Positions 7,111 through 15,872 of a stretch of DNA of 64,000 nt are shown here, piece by piece. Position 1 is the first letter of the stretch. Every line of letters starts with the position of its first letter. This stretch comes from an uncultured Clostridia bacterium (lineage in GTDB: Bacteria; Bacillota; Clostridia; TANB77; CAG-508). The position numbers and the translations under genes are program-made. Location of the stretch: NCBI GenBank assembly GCA_934167965.1, contig CAKPMJ010000004.1:186001-250000 (forward strand), read 5' to 3'. Under the pieces are notes generated by a model, which did not search any database, was not told where the DNA came from, and was given only the letters and a program-made list of their open reading frames with translations.

Positions 7111-8040
7111 TTAAGCCTTATTACTTGAACCAAATACATCTCTTATTTTATGTTGTACTGTTTCTTTTACTAATTCTCTAGCTGGTTTTAAATATTTACG
7201 AGGATCAAAAGCTGATGGTTCTTCTACAAATACTTTTCTTATTCCTGCTGTTAAAGCTAAACGAAGGTCTGTATCTACATTTATTTTAGATACTCCTGAA
7301 GTAGCTGCAGTGTGAAGTATTTCATCTGGAACACCTTTTGCTCCTGGTATATCAGCACCATATTTATTACATTGTTCAACAAGTTCTGGGATTACTGTTG
7401 AAGCTCCATGTAATACTATAGGAGTATTTGGTATTCTCTCTTTGATTTGTGCTAAAATATCAAATCTTAATTTTGCTTCTCCTTTAAATTTGTATGCTCC
7501 ATGACTTGTTCCTATAGCTATTGCTAAAGAATCACATCCTGTTAATCTTACAAATTCTTCTGCTTGTGCTGGATCTGTGTACATTGCATCATCTGCTGCT
7601 ACATTTACGTCATCTTCTATTCCTGCAAGTTTACCAAGTTCAGCCTCTACAACTACTCCTTTGCTATGAGCATAATCTACTACTTGTTTTGTTAATGCTA
7701 CATTTTCTTCAAAACTATATTTTGATCCATCTATCATTACTGATGTAAATCCTGCATCTATACACATTTTTGCTGTTTCAAAATCTGGTCCATGATCTAA
7801 ATGTATTGCTATTGGAACTTCTGGATGTTCCTCTGTAGCTGCTTCTACCATTTTCATTAAATAGTTTATTCTTGCATATTTTATAGCACTTGATGACGCT
7901 TGTAATATTACTGGTGACTTTTCTTCTGTAGCTGCATCTACTATTGCTTGTATTATTTCCATATTATTTACATTGAATGCTCCTATTGCATATCCTTCTT
8001 TCATTGATTTTTCAAACATTTCCTTTGTTGTTACTAACAT
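7111..8040 (-). CDS. fba: Class II fructose-1,6-bisphosphate aldolase
   Basis: Zinc-dependent aldolase of glycolysis (fructose-1,6-bisphosphate to DHAP and glyceraldehyde-3-phosphate). 309 residues. Class II motifs are clear: AIHLDHGPDFETAKMCIDAG with the zinc-ligand His pair, VVEAELGKLAGIEDD, the metal His in GTSHGAYKF, and VLHGAST. I start at MLVTTKEMFEKS, preceded by AAGGAAGAGAG; the longer frame adds 22 residues that overlap the predicted promoter. It has its own promoter and a terminator shared with hicBA. Confidence 0.96.
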   Translation of the reverse strand: MLVTTKEMFEKSMKEGYAIGAFNVNNMEIIQAIVDAATEEKSPVILQASSSAIKYARINYLMKMVEAATEEHPEVPIAIHLDHGPDFETAKMCIDAGFTSVMIDGSKYSFEENVALTKQVVDYAHSKGVVVEAELGKLAGIEDDVNVAADDAMYTDPAQAEEFVRLTGCDSLAIAIGTSHGAYKFKGEAKLRFDILAQIKERIPNTPIVLHGASTVIPELVEQCNKYGADIPGAKGVPDEILHTAATSGVSKINVDTDLRLALTAGIRKVFVEEPSAFDPRKYLKPARELVKETVQHKIRDVFGSSNKA

Positions 8041-8077
8041 AAATCTCTCTTCCTTTCTTATTTGTTTTTTCAATCTA

Positions 8078-8106
8078 ATTTTATTTCTAATATTTTGATA
8101 TGTCAA
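8078..8106 (-). promoter_or_regulatory. Predicted sigma-A promoter of fba
   Basis: Minus strand TTGACA (8106-8101), 17-nt spacer, TAAAAT (8083-8078), about 38 nt before the chosen fba start. It lies inside the longer reading frame and supports the later start. Confidence 0.75.
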
Positions 8107-8116
8107 GAGTATTTTA

Positions 8117-9319
8117 TTATTTTTGTCTATCTATTTCATCTTTTATTTCTATATTTTCTTTTTCTTCTTTTTTATGACTTTTTTCGTATCCCATATTTGT
8201 TGTAATCTCACTTGTTTCCTCTAAATGCTTTTTAGCCATTTTCTCTTTTTCTGTTAAATTAGGTGTATCTTCTTTTTCTTCCATATTAAATGGTATTGCG
8301 ATTTTTGTCATAATAGTCATAAATAATGGCTCTTTTTTTATTTTTTGTGATATCTTTTTTGCATCCAAATCTATTGCTAAGTTTGCACATTTTATTGCTG
8401 TTTCTTTATCACCTTTCATAAGACTTATTTTAGCAAGTTCAAAATAGCAATCTGCCTCTAAGTCTTTATTTTCAGATATTTCTACAAAATACTGTTCTGC
8501 TTTTTCTAAATTTTTATATAATAAGGCAATTTCTGCTAAACTATATTTTGCATTATATGCTAAAGCATTAATTTCTGCTGCCTTTTCATAACATTCTTGT
8601 GCACTTTTAAAATCATTTAACATTGTATACACAATTCCTAAGTTATAGTTAAGTTCATAACTTACTGGGTTATATTTTAATGCCTCTAAATAAATATTAC
8701 TAGCTTCTTTATATCTTTCTTTTTCAATCAACAAATCTCCTAGATCTATTGTAGCTTGGCAATAGTCTGGCTTTTTATCTAATAAATTTGTTAACATTTC
8801 TATTGCTTCATCTTTTTTGTCTAATTCATTTAATAAAGTTGCTACTTTGTAATAAGAATCATAATCTTGTTTATTGATATCTATACATTGCACATATTCA
8901 TCTATAGATTTTCTCATTCCGCCTTCTTTTTCATATATTTCAGCTAGTTTTTTATGTGCTGTGTAATTTTCATTATCTTTATCTAACATTTCCAATAAAA
9001 TGTCTTTTGCTTTTTTATTATTGTTTGTTCCCATATATATTGCAACTTTAAAAAACTTAAACCATTGAACTATGTTTATATTTTTCTTTTCTAGCATGAC
9101 AACTACTATTGGTAATACTATAGACATTAAATATGTTATAAATTTTATTATAATATTAAAGTCTAATGTAAATATTGTCATAATAAAATCTATTGCTATT
9201 CCTATAGCTTCTATTGCAAGTATTGCAACATATCCTGTATCATTCTTTTTTATCATTCTAAAAAATATCATTCCAAATAGGATTATTGATACTATTATAA
9301 AAATTAATTGCTCAATCAT
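8117..9319 (-). CDS. Membrane-anchored tetratricopeptide-repeat protein
   Basis: 400 residues. The N-terminus has about three hydrophobic segments (residues ~3-20, 25-48, 55-75), followed by a long run of TPR-type helical pairs (~100-330). Examples are NYTAHKKLAEIYEKEGG, DSYYKVATLLNELDKKDEAIEML, CQATIDLGDLLIEKERYKEA and YELNYNLGIVYTMLNDFKSA. The C-terminal tail is charged and low in complexity (Lys/Glu). TPR arrays bind protein partners; the partner is unknown. The start at MIEQLIFIIV is chosen because AGGGAGGAAGAGT lies directly upstream. It is divergent from the zinc-ribbon/tyrS pair. Confidence 0.75.
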   Translation of the reverse strand: MIEQLIFIIVSIILFGMIFFRMIKKNDTGYVAILAIEAIGIAIDFIMTIFTLDFNIIIKFITYLMSIVLPIVVVMLEKKNINIVQWFKFFKVAIYMGTNNNKKAKDILLEMLDKDNENYTAHKKLAEIYEKEGGMRKSIDEYVQCIDINKQDYDSYYKVATLLNELDKKDEAIEMLTNLLDKKPDYCQATIDLGDLLIEKERYKEASNIYLEALKYNPVSYELNYNLGIVYTMLNDFKSAQECYEKAAEINALAYNAKYSLAEIALLYKNLEKAEQYFVEISENKDLEADCYFELAKISLMKGDKETAIKCANLAIDLDAKKISQKIKKEPLFMTIMTKIAIPFNMEEKEDTPNLTEKEKMAKKHLEETSEITTNMGYEKSHKKEEKENIEIKDEIDRQK

Positions 9320-9460
9320 ACTCTTCCTCCCTAAAGTCATACATATTGTACTATACTTTTTGCAAAATATCAATAAATTTGTCAAAACATATTTCTTTTT
9401 TTTAGTTTTTGTGATACAATGCATCCAGATAAATTTTTCATAGTAGAAAGGATGATAAAT

Positions 9461-9700
9461 ATGGAATTATCAAAATGTTCACGTTGTGGAGCTTTTTATA
9501 GCAATGTAGGTTATGTTTGTTCTAAATGTGCTGCAAAAGACAATTTAGAATTATCTACTTTTAAAGATTTTGTTGAAGAAAATGGATTAGCAATAAATTC
9601 TCTAAGCCAAATTTCATCTCAAACAGGAATTTCTGAGAAAAACTTAAATCGTTTCTTAGATTATGATGGTTTAGAAGGATATAAAAAATTATTTAACTAA
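9461..9700 (+). CDS. Small zinc-ribbon/helix protein similar to YvyF-type flagellar-operon proteins
   Basis: 79 residues. The N-terminal zinc ribbon has paired cysteines in CSRCGAFY and CSKC. A predicted helix-turn-helix-like segment follows (FVEENGLAINSLSQISSQTGISEKNLNRFLDYDGL). This layout resembles YvyF/TIGR03826 proteins of Bacillus flagellar operons, but no flagellar gene is nearby; the neighbour is tyrS, 26 nt downstream. The start is chosen 9 nt after GAAAGG. Function unknown; a regulatory or adaptor role is only inference. Confidence 0.6.
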   Translation: MELSKCSRCGAFYSNVGYVCSKCAAKDNLELSTFKDFVEENGLAINSLSQISSQTGISEKNLNRFLDYDGLEGYKKLFN

Positions 9701-9726
9701 CAATTATGAAAGGACTGAAATTAGTT

Positions 9727-10941
9727 ATGACAAATGTATTAGATGTTTTACAAGAAAGAAATTATATTGAACAAATGACTCACCCAGAGCAAATAAAAGA
9801 ATTACTTGGTAAGGAATCTGTTCCTTTTTATATAGGAATCGATCCTACTGCTGATAGTTTACATGTAGGCCACTTTGTTTCACTTATGGTTGCAAGTTAC
9901 ATGCAAAAAAATGGACACAAACCAATTATATTAGTTGGTGGTGGTACTGCCATAATTGGAGACCCATCAGGTAAAACTGATATGAGAAAAATGCTAACTA
10001 AGGAAGATTTAGATCATAACGTTGCATGTATTAAAAAACAAGTTGAAAAATTTGTTAGTTTTGAAGGAGAAAATGCAGCTATTATAGTAAATAATGCCGA
10101 TTGGCTTTGTGACCTAAAATATATCGACTTTATGAAAGACATTGGAAGTAAGTTTTCTATTAATAGAATGCTTGCAGCAGAATGTTATAAAAATAGACTA
10201 GCAGAAGGTCTTACATTTTTTGAAATGGGATATATGCTTATGCAATCTTATGACTTTTTACATCTATACAACACTTATGGTTGCAAACTTGAAATGGGTG
10301 GAGATGATCAATGGTCTAACATTATAGGTGGTGTTGAATTAATTAGAAAAATCGGTAAAGACGATTCTTTTGGTTTAACATTTAAACTTCTTACAAATAA
10401 AGAAGGTAAAAAAATGGGCAAAACAGAAAAAGGAGCTCTATGGCTTGATGCTAATAAAGTTTCTCCTTATGAGTTTTATCAATATTGGAGAAATATTGAA
10501 GATTCTGCTGTTTACAATGCATTATGTATGCTTACTTTCTTACCTATGGAAGAAGTTAATCGTCTCGCTTCTTTAAAAGATGAAAATATTAATGAAGCAA
10601 AAAAAGTTCTAGCTTTTGAAGTTACAAAACTTATTCATGGTGAAGAAGAAGCATTAAAAGCTGAAGAATCAACTAAGGCTTTATTTGAAGGTACAGGTTC
10701 TATAGACAATATGCCTTCAGTTAAACTTGAAAACCCTGATTGCACTTTAACAGAAGCCATTGTTTTAGCAGGTATCTGCTCTTCTAAAAGTCAAGCTAAA
10801 ACCTTAATATCTCAAAATGCTATTTCTTTAAATGATAATAAAATAGCAGATGTTTCATACACATTATCAGAAAAAGATTTTTCAGATGGTTTTGCTATAT
10901 TAAAAAAAGGTAAAAAGATTTTTTATAAATTAGAAAAATAA
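9727..10941 (+). CDS. tyrS: Tyrosyl-tRNA synthetase
   Basis: Class I aminoacyl-tRNA synthetase charging tRNA-Tyr. 404 residues. Catalytic motifs: the HIGH variant LHVGHFVSL (residues ~42-50), VGGGTAIIGDPSGKT, the tyrosine-binding MLMQSYDFLHL region, GGDDQWSN, and the KMSKS variant KKMGKTEKGALW (~226-237). The C-terminal S4-like RNA-binding domain begins near residue 340. The start at MTNVLDVLQERNYIEQ is supported by AAAGGACTG upstream; an in-frame ATG seven codons earlier lacks an RBS. Paired with the small zinc-ribbon gene and ends at a strong terminator. Confidence 0.97.
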   Translation: MTNVLDVLQERNYIEQMTHPEQIKELLGKESVPFYIGIDPTADSLHVGHFVSLMVASYMQKNGHKPIILVGGGTAIIGDPSGKTDMRKMLTKEDLDHNVACIKKQVEKFVSFEGENAAIIVNNADWLCDLKYIDFMKDIGSKFSINRMLAAECYKNRLAEGLTFFEMGYMLMQSYDFLHLYNTYGCKLEMGGDDQWSNIIGGVELIRKIGKDDSFGLTFKLLTNKEGKKMGKTEKGALWLDANKVSPYEFYQYWRNIEDSAVYNALCMLTFLPMEEVNRLASLKDENINEAKKVLAFEVTKLIHGEEEALKAEESTKALFEGTGSIDNMPSVKLENPDCTLTEAIVLAGICSSKSQAKTLISQNAISLNDNKIADVSYTLSEKDFSDGFAILKKGKKIFYKLEK

Positions 10942-10946
10942 AATTA

Positions 10947-10981
10947 AACAGGTTATATTCATAAATTGGATATAACCTGTT
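10947..10981. terminator. Bidirectional terminator between tyrS and the UPF0182 gene
   Basis: 12-bp stem AACAGGTTATAT (10947-10958) / ATATAACCTGTT (10970-10981) followed by TTTTTATT on the plus strand. It lies between convergent genes. Confidence 0.9.
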
Positions 10982-10986
10982 TTTTA

Positions 10987-13758
10987 TTATTGAGCTATAT
11001 TTGTTGCTAAGTTTTCATTAACATTATTATTAGTTTCTGTTTTGGTCTTTAATTTAGATTTCTCTTTTTCTTCTTTTCCCACCTGTTTCTCTAATAATGA
11101 AATTAATTCCTGTAACCTATTTATATCTGTTCCTATAAGTTCCCAATCACTTGATTCCATTGAAGTTTTTAAGTTTTTATTTGACTTTATTATAGATTGT
11201 ATTAAATCATTAACATTCTCTGTATTTGATGTATCAATACTTGTAGCATCTTGAGAAATTAAACTTTCTAATGCATTTTTTAAATTGTCCCCTATGGCAA
11301 CTTTATTTCCTGATACAACTATTACTTTTTTTAGGACTGGTATATCAGACTCATTTGTTCTAGTTTGATATATAGGCTCCACGTATAAAAGTGTATTATT
11401 TATTGGAACTATAATCATATTTTTTGTAATTTTAGCACCTGTTACATTAAGTGAATTTATTTCTTTTTGTATTATTTGATCTTGTGCAATTTGAGTATCT
11501 AATTGCATTGGACCTAGTATTCCTGAATCAGATGACATTTTATATAATTTTAGTTTGCTTACCCCATTATCTACTGTCCCTATTAAATATGATGTTAAAT
11601 TCTGTTTATCTTTTTGTGTAAACATTTGAATTAGTCCTACTTTTTCTGTATTTTTATCATTTATCATTGTGTAATATGATTTTAAAATTGTTCCTGTAGC
11701 TTTACTATTTTGAGTTGTATTATATGTTGTTCTTCTCCATGTATCATCACTTCTATATAATACATCTGCCTTTATGTTATGGTATTCTTCTACCATAGTT
11801 GTTTGTACATCATATAAAAACTTAGGATATACAAATTTACTTGATATACTTTCCGGAATTTTGCTTTCTATATCTTCAAATAATTGAGGATAAATCTTCC
11901 AATATGCCATTGCTATTGGATCTGTTCTATCTGTAATATAAAATCTCATACTTCCATCATAAGCATTTATAATTACTTTTATAGAATTTCTTATATAATT
12001 TATCTTTTCTCTTTCACCATTATATTCTATATTTGTATATGTTGAATATGGGTATTTGTTAGATTTTGTATATGCATCTAAAACCCAATAAATATCTCCA
12101 TTCTCATCTACTACTGTATATGGATTTTGGTCATATATTACATTTGGCAATACTTTTTTAGCTCTTTGAATTATATTTCTGTTTATCAATATTTTGCTTT
12201 CATTTGTAACTTTATTAGAAAATGCTAATTTCATGTCCCCTTTTTTTATCCCTAAAATAAATCTATCATTCCATTTTAAATTTAATCCTGATTTACCTTG
12301 ATATGAAGTAGAATATTCTTTTCCTTTATTGTCAGTATAGTCATATTCTATTCTACTATTTGCTTGTGTAACTACTGTATCTTGTGTTTCTAATCCATAA
12401 TAAATTTGAGGATTAGTTATTTTTATTTTTTCTTCTTTTCCTGTAGAATTATTTTGAATATATTTTACATTTCCATCTTCTGTTACAGATGTTGCCGATG
12501 TAAAAATTAGTCCATGTCCATGCGTATATTCATAAGTTTTACTATTATATGTTCTTTGGTTACTTGATATTTCTCTTGGTGACACATAAACCAATGTATT
12601 TTTTCCATCTATATTATAATTCAATAAACTTGCATTGTTATATGTATAGTATCCTGTTTCTGTTTGAGATTCTTTTAAATTTTGTAATACAACATCTTTA
12701 CTTACATATGCTGTATTGTTTAATATATTTTGATTTTTCTTAACTTCTTCCTCATTTATTGTACCACTATATTGCAATGTTTCATCTTCACAATCTATTC
12801 CATAAGCTGTTCTTGTACTACTTATGTTCTTTTCTATGTAATTTCTTTCTTTATCAAACTCATTTGGATTTACAAATATTAAGTCAAATCCTAACATTAC
12901 AATAAACATTGCTACCATATATCCTGGTATCACTAATAAATTTCTAACTATCTTTTGCTTATTATCATTTTTCCAGTTAATTGTAGCTTTAAAAACTGCT
13001 ACAACTATGATTATTGAGAATATTATATTTCCTATTATTCTTATTGTTACATCTGTCATTCCTGCACCAGTTAGCTCTATTCCACTTTCTGTTGTTATAA
13101 ATTTATCAAATACAATATCTACTGTTCTTATTAAGGTGAATATTGCAAATATTATTGCAACATATCTAATATATCTTATTATATGCTTTATTAAATAACT
13201 CTTTCTTAGTGTTTCTCTGTTTATACCATCAAAATATATATTAAATACTATTATATAATACATTGCAGAATATACTGCTAGTCCAGCATATATGCATATT
13301 CCATATATTAATATCATTTTTAATAATGGCTCCATAAACATATAAAATGATACATCTAAATTAAATACTGGATCTGCCTGTTCAAACGCAACATTGCTAA
13401 TATATAATATTACTTTTGGTGTAAATATCATTGATATTACCACACTTACTATCGCTGATGTTATCAATGCTATTGATTTATTTGGTAATTTAGGTAGTTC
13501 TTTCTTTTCTTCTTTAAAAAATGCTTTTAATCCTTTTTTTATTCCTTTTCCAGCAAAATACAAAACAACGTACAAAAATATAAAGTTTATTCCCATTACA
13601 CAATATTTATATTTTAAATTTGTTCTAAATATTGATATATAATTTTCACCTAATTCTTTATATTCTAAATAGTCTCCTCTTGTATTTATATATACTGTAA
13701 CTGCAAAAATAATTATAAATAATACTACTAATACTCTTCTTATATTCTTTTTTAGCAT
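10987..13758 (-). CDS. UPF0182-family large membrane protein
   Basis: 923 residues, a typical size for UPF0182. The N-terminal third has about seven or eight transmembrane helices (up to residue ~300). A large extracytoplasmic region follows with family-like segments: the ERNYIEKNISSTRTAYGID motif near residue 310, the ISSNQRTYNSKTYEYTHGHG region, and RFYITDRTDPIAMAYWKIYPQLF. The tail (~860-923) is rich in Lys/Glu/Asn. Biochemical function is unknown. It lies 10 nt downstream of ftsY with RBS AAGGAGGAAAAT, suggesting one transcript. Confidence 0.9.
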   Translation of the reverse strand: MLKKNIRRVLVVLFIIIFAVTVYINTRGDYLEYKELGENYISIFRTNLKYKYCVMGINFIFLYVVLYFAGKGIKKGLKAFFKEEKKELPKLPNKSIALITSAIVSVVISMIFTPKVILYISNVAFEQADPVFNLDVSFYMFMEPLLKMILIYGICIYAGLAVYSAMYYIIVFNIYFDGINRETLRKSYLIKHIIRYIRYVAIIFAIFTLIRTVDIVFDKFITTESGIELTGAGMTDVTIRIIGNIIFSIIIVVAVFKATINWKNDNKQKIVRNLLVIPGYMVAMFIVMLGFDLIFVNPNEFDKERNYIEKNISSTRTAYGIDCEDETLQYSGTINEEEVKKNQNILNNTAYVSKDVVLQNLKESQTETGYYTYNNASLLNYNIDGKNTLVYVSPREISSNQRTYNSKTYEYTHGHGLIFTSATSVTEDGNVKYIQNNSTGKEEKIKITNPQIYYGLETQDTVVTQANSRIEYDYTDNKGKEYSTSYQGKSGLNLKWNDRFILGIKKGDMKLAFSNKVTNESKILINRNIIQRAKKVLPNVIYDQNPYTVVDENGDIYWVLDAYTKSNKYPYSTYTNIEYNGEREKINYIRNSIKVIINAYDGSMRFYITDRTDPIAMAYWKIYPQLFEDIESKIPESISSKFVYPKFLYDVQTTMVEEYHNIKADVLYRSDDTWRRTTYNTTQNSKATGTILKSYYTMINDKNTEKVGLIQMFTQKDKQNLTSYLIGTVDNGVSKLKLYKMSSDSGILGPMQLDTQIAQDQIIQKEINSLNVTGAKITKNMIIVPINNTLLYVEPIYQTRTNESDIPVLKKVIVVSGNKVAIGDNLKNALESLISQDATSIDTSNTENVNDLIQSIIKSNKNLKTSMESSDWELIGTDINRLQELISLLEKQVGKEEKEKSKLKTKTETNNNVNENLATNIAQ

Positions 13759-13768
13759 ATTTTCCTCC

Positions 13769-14674
13769 TTATATTATTGCTTTTACAAAATCTTCACTAT
13801 TAAATACTTCCATGTCATCTATTTGTTCACCAACTCCTATAAATTTTACAGGAATCTTGTTTTCTTCTACAATTCCAATAACTACTCCGCCTTTGGCAGT
13901 TCCATCTAATTTTGTTAAGACTAAACCTGTTACATCTGTTTCTTCTTTAAAAGCTTTCACCTGAGAGATTGCATTTTGACCTGTTGTTCCATCTATTACA
14001 AGCAATACTTCTTGTGATGCTTCACTCATCTCTCTATTTATTACTTTCTTTATTTTATGTAATTCATCCATTAAATATTGTTTATTATGCAATCTTCCTG
14101 CTGTATCTACAATTAAAACATCTGCATTTGTTTCTTTTGTTTTCTTTATTGCATCAAAAACTACTGATGCCGGATCTACTCCTTCTCCCCTTTTTATTAT
14201 TTCTGCGCCAGATCTCTTTGTCCATATTTCAAGCTGCTCTACAGCTGCTGCCCTAAATGTATCTGCAGCAGCTACAACTACCTTCTTTCCTTCTTTTACT
14301 AATCTATTTGCAATTTTTCCTATAGATGTAGTTTTTCCTACACCATTTACTCCAACCACCAATATTACAGATGGTTTTGTTTCTAATTTTAGGCTATTAT
14401 CTACTTCATCTAATATTTTTTGCATTTCCTCACGTAATGCATTTTTTACATCTTCTTCATCTTTTAAATTTTCTTGTTTTATTCTTTTTCTTAAACTATC
14501 TACTATCTTTAATGATGTATCCATTCCTATATCAGACATTATTAGCATTTCTTCTAGTTCTTCTAGAAATTCTTCGTCTACTTTTCTAAATGAACTAAAT
14601 ACATTATTTATTTTTTCATCAAATGATGTTTTGGTTTTGTTTAATCCTTGTTTTAATTTATCAAAAAATCCCAC
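13769..14674 (-). CDS. ftsY: Signal recognition particle receptor FtsY
   Basis: SRP receptor GTPase that docks SRP-ribosome complexes at the membrane for co-translational insertion. 301 residues, with a short N domain and no long acidic A domain. NG-domain motifs: VNGVGKTTSIGKIA (P-loop), AAADTFRAAAVEQL, DTAGRLHNKQYLMDEL, LVLTKLDGTAKGGV and FIGVGEQIDDMEVF. The start codon is GTG, with AAGGA about 10 nt upstream. It is followed by the UPF0182 gene, and a good promoter lies 35 nt upstream. Confidence 0.97.
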   Translation of the reverse strand: MGFFDKLKQGLNKTKTSFDEKINNVFSSFRKVDEEFLEELEEMLIMSDIGMDTSLKIVDSLRKRIKQENLKDEEDVKNALREEMQKILDEVDNSLKLETKPSVILVVGVNGVGKTTSIGKIANRLVKEGKKVVVAAADTFRAAAVEQLEIWTKRSGAEIIKRGEGVDPASVVFDAIKKTKETNADVLIVDTAGRLHNKQYLMDELHKIKKVINREMSEASQEVLLVIDGTTGQNAISQVKAFKEETDVTGLVLTKLDGTAKGGVVIGIVEENKIPVKFIGVGEQIDDMEVFNSEDFVKAII

Positions 14675-14708
14675 TTAAAATCATTCCTTCTATATAAATT
14701 TCTTCTAA

Positions 14709-14737
14709 ATTATACCATTTTTATCATTAAAACACAA
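14709..14737 (-). promoter_or_regulatory. Predicted promoter of ftsY
   Basis: Minus strand TTGTGT (14737-14732), 17-nt spacer, TATAAT (14714-14709). Confidence 0.65.
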
Positions 14738-14749
14738 TACCCTGCCATC

Positions 14750-15253
14750 TTATTTTACAATCTTTCCTGGTACTCCAACTATTGTAACATTAGGTGGAAC
14801 ATCTTTTAATATTACTGCATTTGCTCCAATTTTCACATTATCTCCTATTGTTATATTTCCAAGTACCTTTGCTCCACTTCCTATAAAAACATTATTGCCG
14901 ACAGTTGGATGCCTTTTTCCTTTTTCTTTTCCTGTTCCTCCTAGTGTAGCTCCATGAAACATGGTTACATTGTCACCTATAATAGCTGTTTCTCCAATTA
15001 CTACACCTGTTCCGTGATCTATAAACAATCCTTTTCCTATTTTTGCTCCCGGGTGTATTTCTATTCCTGTTTTTCTTTTGGCTTTCTCACTTATATACCT
15101 AGCCAATAAAAAATGTTTTCTTTTATATAAATAATGAGATATCTTATAATAAAGTTGTGCCTTAAAACATGGATATAAGAATACCTCTAATGTGCTTGTT
15201 ATTGCAGGATCTTTCTCTTTGATTGCTTGTATAAGTTCTTTTATATATCCCAT
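14750..15253 (-). CDS. cysE: Serine O-acetyltransferase
   Basis: Transfers acetyl from acetyl-CoA to L-serine, giving O-acetylserine for cysteine synthesis. 167 residues, the short EpsC-like form. A left-handed beta-helix of hexapeptide repeats covers about residues 65-160: IHPGAKIGKGLFIDHGTGVVIGE, MFHGATLGGTGKEKGKRHPT with the catalytic-type His/Asp environment, and GAKVLGNITIGDNVKIGANAVIL. RBS AGAGGTGATTAA precedes the ATG. It is divergent from the acetyltransferase-like gene at 15366. No cysteine synthase is adjacent. Confidence 0.92.
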   Translation of the reverse strand: MGYIKELIQAIKEKDPAITSTLEVFLYPCFKAQLYYKISHYLYKRKHFLLARYISEKAKRKTGIEIHPGAKIGKGLFIDHGTGVVIGETAIIGDNVTMFHGATLGGTGKEKGKRHPTVGNNVFIGSGAKVLGNITIGDNVKIGANAVILKDVPPNVTIVGVPGKIVK

Positions 15254-15300
15254 TTAATCACCTCTTTATATAATATAGTATTTCTATTTTATTTGTGAAT

Positions 15301-15329
15301 TTGATTTATTATGTAATCTATGTTATAAT
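15301..15329 (+). promoter_or_regulatory. Predicted promoter of the GNAT-like gene
   Basis: TTGATT (15301-15306), 17-nt spacer, TATAAT (15324-15329), 37 nt before the start codon. Confidence 0.7.
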
Positions 15330-15365
15330 AAATGTATGTTTTAACCAATAAGGGAGGCTGAAAAC

Positions 15366-15842
15366 ATGGTTTTGCGGAAAGCAAAATTAGAAGATTTTGA
15401 AGTTTATAAAAAGTTATATGAAGACACCGAAGGATCTTTTCAATTTCTTTATTTTCCCAATAAAAATAATACTGTTTCTGAATCTATTAATTTCTTTGTT
15501 GATGAAAGTATTATGGAGTTATATACTAATTATACTCTTGATAAATTTCAAAAAGATCTTAATAGTTCACTGATTATTTTTATGATTGAAGATAATGATA
15601 AAATATTGGGATATATTAGCTTATTCTATTGTGGTAATTATACTTATAAAATTGCCGAATGGGCTATGCTTAATCCTAATAATAATGAAAAGAAAAAACT
15701 AATTCTTCAACTTTTAAAAAAATCCACCTTGCCGAGACTCCGGAAATTTTCTATTTGTACTGTTAATAACAATACTATTGAATTTCTTATGTCTAATGGA
15801 TTCAAAAATTCTTCATCCACTTTTTATTACTTAGAAATCTAA
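15366..15842 (+). CDS. GNAT-like N-acetyltransferase, substrate unknown
   Basis: 158 residues. N-terminal MVLRKAKLEDFEVYKKLYED fits the first strand-helix of the GNAT fold. A central strand pair (SLIIFMIEDNDKILGYISLFYC) and a C-terminal ICTVNNNTIEFLMSNGFKNSSS segment, resembling the final GNAT motif B region, follow. The acetyl-CoA P-loop (motif A) is poorly conserved, so activity is uncertain. RBS AGGGAGGCTGAAAAC is good. Single gene with its own promoter and a terminator immediately after. Confidence 0.6.
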   Translation: MVLRKAKLEDFEVYKKLYEDTEGSFQFLYFPNKNNTVSESINFFVDESIMELYTNYTLDKFQKDLNSSLIIFMIEDNDKILGYISLFYCGNYTYKIAEWAMLNPNNNEKKKLILQLLKKSTLPRLRKFSICTVNNNTIEFLMSNGFKNSSSTFYYLEI

Positions 15843-15845
15843 AAA

Positions 15846-15872
15846 ATCAAGATTCTCATTTTGAATCTTGAT
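15846..15872. terminator. Terminator overlapping the end of the zinc-ribbon gene
   Basis: 10-bp stem ATCAAGATTC (15846-15855) / GAATCTTGAT (15863-15872) followed by CTTTTTTT on the plus strand. It terminates the GNAT-like gene, and the arm also encodes the last residues of the convergent gene. Confidence 0.85.

Noticed and set aside
15846..15872. Possible CRISPR-like or attachment repeat
   Set aside because: It is a simple hairpin terminator. No array of regularly spaced repeats occurs anywhere in the window.
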